Shown here in pieces: positions 60,944 through 64,000 of a stretch of 64,000 nucleotides of DNA (positions are counted from its first letter, which is position 1; every line of letters begins with the position of its first letter). The stretch comes from Nocardioides anomalus (lineage in GTDB: Bacteria; Actinomycetota; Actinomycetes; Propionibacteriales; Nocardioidaceae). Below the pieces are notes generated by a model. The model was not told where the DNA came from and made no database searches. It saw only the letters and a program-made list of their open reading frames with translations. The DNA lies in NCBI RefSeq assembly GCF_011046535.1, contig NZ_CP049257.1, positions 2,294,001 through 2,358,000 on the forward strand, given 5' to 3'. The position numbers were made by a program, and so were the translations under genes.

Positions 60944-61549
60944 TCAACTGCGCTCGGGGCCTCCTGCAAGCCCGTGCTCGAGCGCCCAGAGCATCGCCTG
61001 GGCGCGGTCGGGCACGTCGAGCTTGCGGTAGGCCGTGCGCACGTAGGTCTTCACGGTGTTGACGCTGAGGTAGAGCTCCTTGGCGATCGCCTCGTTCGTG
61101 AGCCCGGCGCCGATCAGCTCCAGCACCCGGAACTCCCGCTCGGTGAGCTCACCCGGCAACCGCCGGTTGCGCCGGTCGGCGTGCCGCCCCCTCGCCATCA
61201 CCGCGGCGAGCAGCGCCAGCAGCTGCGCCGGGGTCACGGCCAGACTGATGAGCGGGATCGTCGCCTCTCCGATCGACAGTTCGCCCCCGTGCCGCGCCTC
61301 GTCGTACACCAGGCCCACCACCTGCGTGTGGCCGGCCACCATGCCGCGCACGTCGCGCCGCGAGGCCAAGTCGTGATCGGCCGGCTCGAGGTCGTAGATG
61401 GCGACGTCGTAGTCGGCCAGGAACCCGTCCAGGGACACCGCCTCGGTCACCACCGCGCGCGCCTGAAGCTGCGCGATGAGGCTCACCAAGCCCGCTCGCA
61501 CCACGTGGCTGCGACTGACGACGGCGACGCGCACAGGGAACTCAGCCAC
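60944..61549 (-). CDS. LuxR/NarL-type transcriptional regulator with degenerate receiver
   Basis: A 201-aa regulator. The N-terminal receiver-like domain begins VRVAVVSRSHVVRAGLVSLI, where the acidic pair of true receivers is replaced (SRSH); an Asp remains in VAIYDLEP. The C-terminal LuxR helix-turn-helix is ELTEREFRVLELIGAGLTNE and AKELYLSVNTVKTYVRTAYRKL. GTG 61549 is the start. It reads towards the polysaccharide operon and is the nearest regulator, so control of that operon is plausible. The sequence suggests regulation without phosphorylation. Confidence 0.9.
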   Translation of the reverse strand: MAEFPVRVAVVSRSHVVRAGLVSLIAQLQARAVVTEAVSLDGFLADYDVAIYDLEPADHDLASRRDVRGMVAGHTQVVGLVYDEARHGGELSIGEATIPLISLAVTPAQLLALLAAVMARGRHADRRNRRLPGELTEREFRVLELIGAGLTNEAIAKELYLSVNTVKTYVRTAYRKLDVPDRAQAMLWALEHGLAGGPERS

Positions 61550-61684
61550 ACTCAGGAACCGCCTTCGGACACGGGAGTCTCACAGGCCGCGCTCTGACCG
61601 CGCCCCAGCGTACGTCAAGGGACGTGTTGCCCCGGAGATGTTGTCGGAGGCCATCAGTCAGCCAGCCTCAGAATGTCTGTGACT

Positions 61685-61717
61685 GCCCGCTCGGCCCGCT
61701 CGGCCCGCTCGGCCCGC
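61685..61717. repeat. 9-bp tandem repeat CTCGGCCCG
   Basis: Three to four head-to-tail copies lie directly before the first cluster of the GACCATGCCG repeat. Confidence 0.75.
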
Positions 61718-61722
61718 CATCC

Positions 61723-61769
61723 GACCATGCCGCCGACTGGGCTCTGCCCGACCACGCCGCTGTCGGCTC
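61723..61769. repeat. GACCATGCCG repeat, cluster 1 (two units)
   Basis: Units start at 61723 (GACCATGCCGCCGACTGGG) and 61750 (GACCACGCCGCTGTCGGCTC), 27 bp apart. The same unit recurs four times at 63439-63535. Confidence 0.7.
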
Positions 61770-62233
61770 AGGCACCTCCACGTAGGCCTCGGCAACCCGG
61801 ACCGGGAGGCACGGCCACACCTCGGATGAACCGTGAACTGCTTGGCACTCCAGGCACGACCTGTTCGCTGGTACGCGGGGAACCATGACGTGAGTGGCCT
61901 AGGCACGGATGTCGACCGGTCGACGACGACGCTGACGTCCGCCGATGATCATGATGCGCCCGGCGACACGAGGCGCGCCTCGAGGCCTGGCTCGGTGACG
62001 CTCGTGAGCCGCCTCGCCTGGCTGCTCACCGCCTGTCGGGGCTCTGCAGCACAGACCAGCGCAGCGAGATCGCTCACGGACACGGAGAGCTGCTCGGCGA
62101 GCTGCAGCGAGGCGCCAGCCGGGTTGCGGCGGGCCGCGCGTGCCGGAGCGGGACCGGCCGATCCTCTACCTGCGGGACTGGGCAGCTCCCTCCCACGACG
62201 AGTACATCGCAGGGATCGAGCTGACGGCTCATC

Positions 62234-62260
62234 CGCCGACGGAGGTTTGCTCCGTCGGCG
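62234..62260. terminator. Strong 11-bp hairpin
   Basis: CGCCGACGGAG-GTTTG-CTCCGTCGGCG is a perfect stem with a 5-nt loop in non-coding DNA 200 bp before the ANTAR gene. It may be an intrinsic terminator of an unseen transcript or a leader structure. Confidence 0.5.
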
Positions 62261-62461
62261 AGCCGCGCGCTCAACCGGCGGCCCGAGCGGTGCCGGCCGC
62301 GCCCTCGACCATGAAACTTCGCGCTGATCTGAGGTCCGACGGACGGCGCCGCACGATCGGCACAGCCGCGACCTCGCGTGTGTCCGCGTGTACTCTGCGA
62401 GTGCTCAGGACGTCCCAGACCCCGACGTCGCCTCCATCAGCGACGACTAGGGGCCCGCGCG

Positions 62462-62794
62462 ATGTCCACACGCTTCAACCGGTCGGGACCGTCCGCTGCG
62501 CCCACTCGTGCCAGCGTCGATGAACTCGAGAACGAGATCCGTCATCTCAAGAGTGCCCTCACCGGCCGCGCCGTCATCGACCAGGCCAAGGGCGTGCTGA
62601 TGCGCCATTTCGGGGTCGACGCCGAGACGGCGTTCCAGGTGCTCGTCCGCTGGTCCTCCCACACCAATCACAGGGTCTCCGCCCTGGCGTTGGAGGTCAA
62701 CGGCGCCGCGTCTCAGGGCGCCGACGCGGTCGCCGTCCTGGTCCGCGACGTGCACCGCCGCAGAGGAGAGGACCACCAGGTGTCCGGCCCCTGA
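62462..62794 (+). CDS. ANTAR-domain protein (RNA-binding antiterminator type)
   Basis: A 110-aa protein that is almost only an ANTAR domain. A leading helix ELENEIRHLKSALTGRAVID is followed by QAKGVLMRHFGVDAETAFQVLVRWSSHTNHRV, which carries the conserved Ala-Lys-Gly and the three-helix bundle that binds paired RNA hairpins. Usual actinobacterial relatives have an N-terminal GAF sensor; here it is missing. ATG 62462 is used. A strong hairpin lies 200 bp upstream (62234-62260). Confidence 0.85.
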   Translation: MSTRFNRSGPSAAPTRASVDELENEIRHLKSALTGRAVIDQAKGVLMRHFGVDAETAFQVLVRWSSHTNHRVSALALEVNGAASQGADAVAVLVRDVHRRRGEDHQVSGP

Positions 62795-63136
62795 GAGACG
62801 GGACAGGTGCGCCGCGTGGACCGGCTCGCGAGGGGCAAGCCGGCACCCGTGGTCGACATGGTGGTCGAGGACGGTTGTTCGGTGTTCAGGTGCTCGCTGT
62901 CTGCGCAGTGCCCGCTGCTCACACGTCGGGTATGGCGCTCGTCATGCCGCGGGGCCGGATGATGGCCGCCCTTGGTGCCGGTAGCTCCTACTGCGGGCTG
63001 TTCCCGCTCGGCCTGCTCGTCGCCTTCGCGACCCTCAACACGTTCGGACAGACCGCTGGCCGGCGCTCGGCCGTTCGGACCCGCACGATCGTGCCGATGA
63101 GCGTGCGCTCAGGTGTGTGAGTGGCAGCATCTGTCC
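62795..63136. other. Intergenic stretch, no supported gene
   Basis: A plus-strand frame (about 62875-63120) contains a short hydrophobic segment (GLFPLGLLVAFATLNTFG), but it has no ribosome site and poor coding character. I see nothing else. Confidence 0.4.
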
Positions 63137-63406
63137 ATGCCCTCATTCGCGCTCTCCCTGCGGGATTCCCAGGGATCGCTCGACGGTGAGCCGGAGGCGA
63201 CCTGGCTCATCGGTGTACCGATCGAGGAAGACAGCTTCGCTGTGGGTGCGCACCTGTCGGTCCCCCTGAAAGACGGGGCCAGGAGGCTGGCCACTGTCGT
63301 CGGATTCCCACTTGTTCGATTCGTCGACTCGTCCTGGCGCGTCGTGGCTGTCAGCGGGGTTCGGCCTGAAGAAGTCGACGTAGCCTCGGCGGTCACCCTC
63401 GACTGA
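63137..63406 (+). CDS. Small hypothetical protein (89 aa)
   Basis: An 89-aa soluble protein with a beta-rich look (WLIGVPIEEDSFAVGAHLSV; LATVVGFPLVRFVDSSWRVV) and an acidic end. Family not recognised. ATG 63137 is used; a GTG 24 nt upstream is possible. Its GC content is lower than that of its neighbours. A run of GACCATGCCG repeats begins 33 bp after its stop. Confidence 0.6.
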   Translation: MPSFALSLRDSQGSLDGEPEATWLIGVPIEEDSFAVGAHLSVPLKDGARRLATVVGFPLVRFVDSSWRVVAVSGVRPEEVDVASAVTLD

Positions 63407-63438
63407 CCATCCGAAGAGCCGCCGTGCGGGCGAGCCCC

Positions 63439-63535
63439 GACCATGCCGCTGTCGGCTCCGCCAGACCATGCCGCTGTCGGGGCGGAGCCCGACCATGCCG
63501 CAGATGGGACTCCGCTTGACCATGCCGTTGACGGG
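63439..63535. repeat. GACCATGCCG repeat, cluster 2 (four units)
   Basis: The core GACCATGCCG starts at 63439, 63464, 63491 and 63518 (spacing 25, 27, 27), usually followed by CTGTCGG. Spacers differ, so this is a degenerate short tandem repeat, not a CRISPR array. Confidence 0.8.
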
Positions 63536-63932
63536 TTGAGGACGAGGCGTCGGACCAGTTCTGCAGTTCTCTCCGCCGCGGAGACCCCTTGACCCCGTCG
63601 ACGGGCATGCTGACGCGCGAACTCGCTCGCAGGGGCCATCCTGGGGCGGTCGGACCCACCGTCACGGTCTCGGTGGTCGAGAGGCAGGCGATCGTCGGCT
63701 CGCGCGTGGCCGCGCTGGGCACGGCTGCGGGCAGCCTCGCGGGCGCGATCTCCACCAGCGACTGGTCGACCGGCCGCGTCGAGATGGTCCAGGCTGCCGC
63801 CTCCGGGGACTGCGGCACCCCCATCGGCGCACCTGCTCCGCGCTGGAGCAGCGAGGTCGGGCGCGCGACGTGTCGTCAAGATCACCGCCGGTCCGGGATT
63901 GATCACGCTCGGGAGCGGTGACCGGCCGAGCC
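63536..63932. other. Intergenic stretch, possible gene remnant
   Basis: A plus-strand frame from 63607 reads VTVSVVERQAIVGSRVAALG and AAGSLAGAISTSDWSTGRVE, protein-like for about 70 residues and then degenerate. It has no good start or family match. It could be a decayed small gene. Confidence 0.35.
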
Positions 63933-64000
63933 GTGCGCACACTCGTGACCGGGGCGACCGGCTACATCGGATCCAGGCTGATCCCGGAGCTGCTGGCGGA
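63933..64000 (+). CDS. NAD(P)-dependent epimerase/dehydratase-like protein (start only)
   Basis: The first 22 residues, RTLVTGATGYIGSRLIPELL after the start Val, show the TGxxGxxG nucleotide-binding motif of extended or atypical short-chain dehydrogenases (NmrA and epimerase types). GTG 63933 is used; GTG 63918 is an alternative. The rest lies outside the window, so the function cannot be narrowed. Confidence 0.8.
   Translation, partial: MRTLVTGATGYIGSRLIPELLA

Larger units (their letters stand above)
61550..62461. other. Poorly coding region
   Basis: No confident gene. One minus-strand frame reads SVSVSDLAALVCAAEPRQAV and stops near 61955; one plus-strand frame reads PILYLRDWAAPSHDEYIAGI around 62150-62230. 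Both lack good starts and family signals. Short repeats and a strong hairpin are listed separately. Confidence 0.4.

Noticed and set aside
61658..61906. Minus-strand frame with GRAGRAGRAG
   Set aside because: It is created by the 9-bp tandem repeat and has no other support.
62140..62523. Plus-strand frame starting PERDRPILYLRDW
   Set aside because: Protein-like for 30 residues only, then runs through a perfect hairpin into low-quality sequence; no convincing start.
62875..63120. 81-codon frame with a hydrophobic stretch
   Set aside because: No ribosome site, no family and atypical composition; kept as intergenic.
63439..63535. CRISPR-like array
   Set aside because: Repeat cores are only 10-17 bp with 8-17 bp between, units are degenerate, and no cas genes are present.

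Overview
The window is GC-rich, gene-dense actinobacterial DNA. It has many GTG starts, operons whose genes overlap at GTGA or ATGA, a mycothione reductase, class E and class F sortases and an ANTAR protein. A Nocardioidaceae-like actinomycete is my best guess; no rRNA or other strict taxonomic marker is present.

Region 1 (1-2,077): the left edge holds a 4-hydroxybenzoate to protocatechuate to ring-cleavage module (pobA, then pcaH cut by the window edge), preceded by a small membrane protein.

Region 2 (2,179 to about 31,100): a large sugar-catabolic island. It contains a Tat-exported GH10 protein, a sugar ABC importer without its own ATPase, a class I phosphomannose-isomerase-like cupin, four Gfo/Idh/MocA dehydrogenases, two PhyH-type dioxygenase-like proteins, a xylose-isomerase-like TIM barrel, a large intracellular glycosidase-like protein of unknown family, two medium-chain dehydrogenases, an aldo/keto reductase, a ThuA-like protein, a nucleoside hydrolase with ribokinase, an S9 peptidase, an FAD oxidoreductase, a FucU mutarotase with a Rieske protein, and an amidohydrolase. 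Seven copies of a 14-bp near-palindrome (consensus GCAAATCGWTTKGC) sit in front of these transcription units, including the lacI-family gene itself. I infer one LacI-controlled regulon devoted to an oxidised (probably keto-) glycoside or pentose substrate.

Region 3 (14,983-15,628): a 650-bp non-coding stretch inside the island, built of several inverted repeats, including a foldback of about 180 bp.

Region 4 (31,057-39,430): a coupled operon of acyl-CoA dehydrogenase, PIG-L deacetylase/methyltransferase fusion, glycosyltransferase, a 95-aa unknown and ribulokinase; then catalase and, convergent to it, mycothione reductase.

Region 5 (39,546-43,927): a class E sortase with a candidate LPDTG surface protein and two secreted proteins of unknown function. 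A tRNA-Pro(GGG) follows, with a decayed tyrosine-recombinase gene beside it, which marks an old integration site.

Region 6 (44,892-61,549): a surface-polysaccharide locus. Nine head-to-tail genes (60,657 down to 48,564) encode a GT2-GT4 fusion, a DUF4397 wall protein, a class F sortase, three GT4 transferases, a flippase/GT-C fusion, a membrane protein and a GH5-like secreted hydrolase. Two further secreted GH5-like proteins, a phosphomannose-isomerase-type cupin and a DUF4326 protein lie beside it, and a LuxR-type regulator lies upstream.

Region 7 (61,550-64,000): sparsely coding, with short tandem repeats, an ANTAR protein, a small unknown protein and the start of an NAD-dependent epimerase-like gene.
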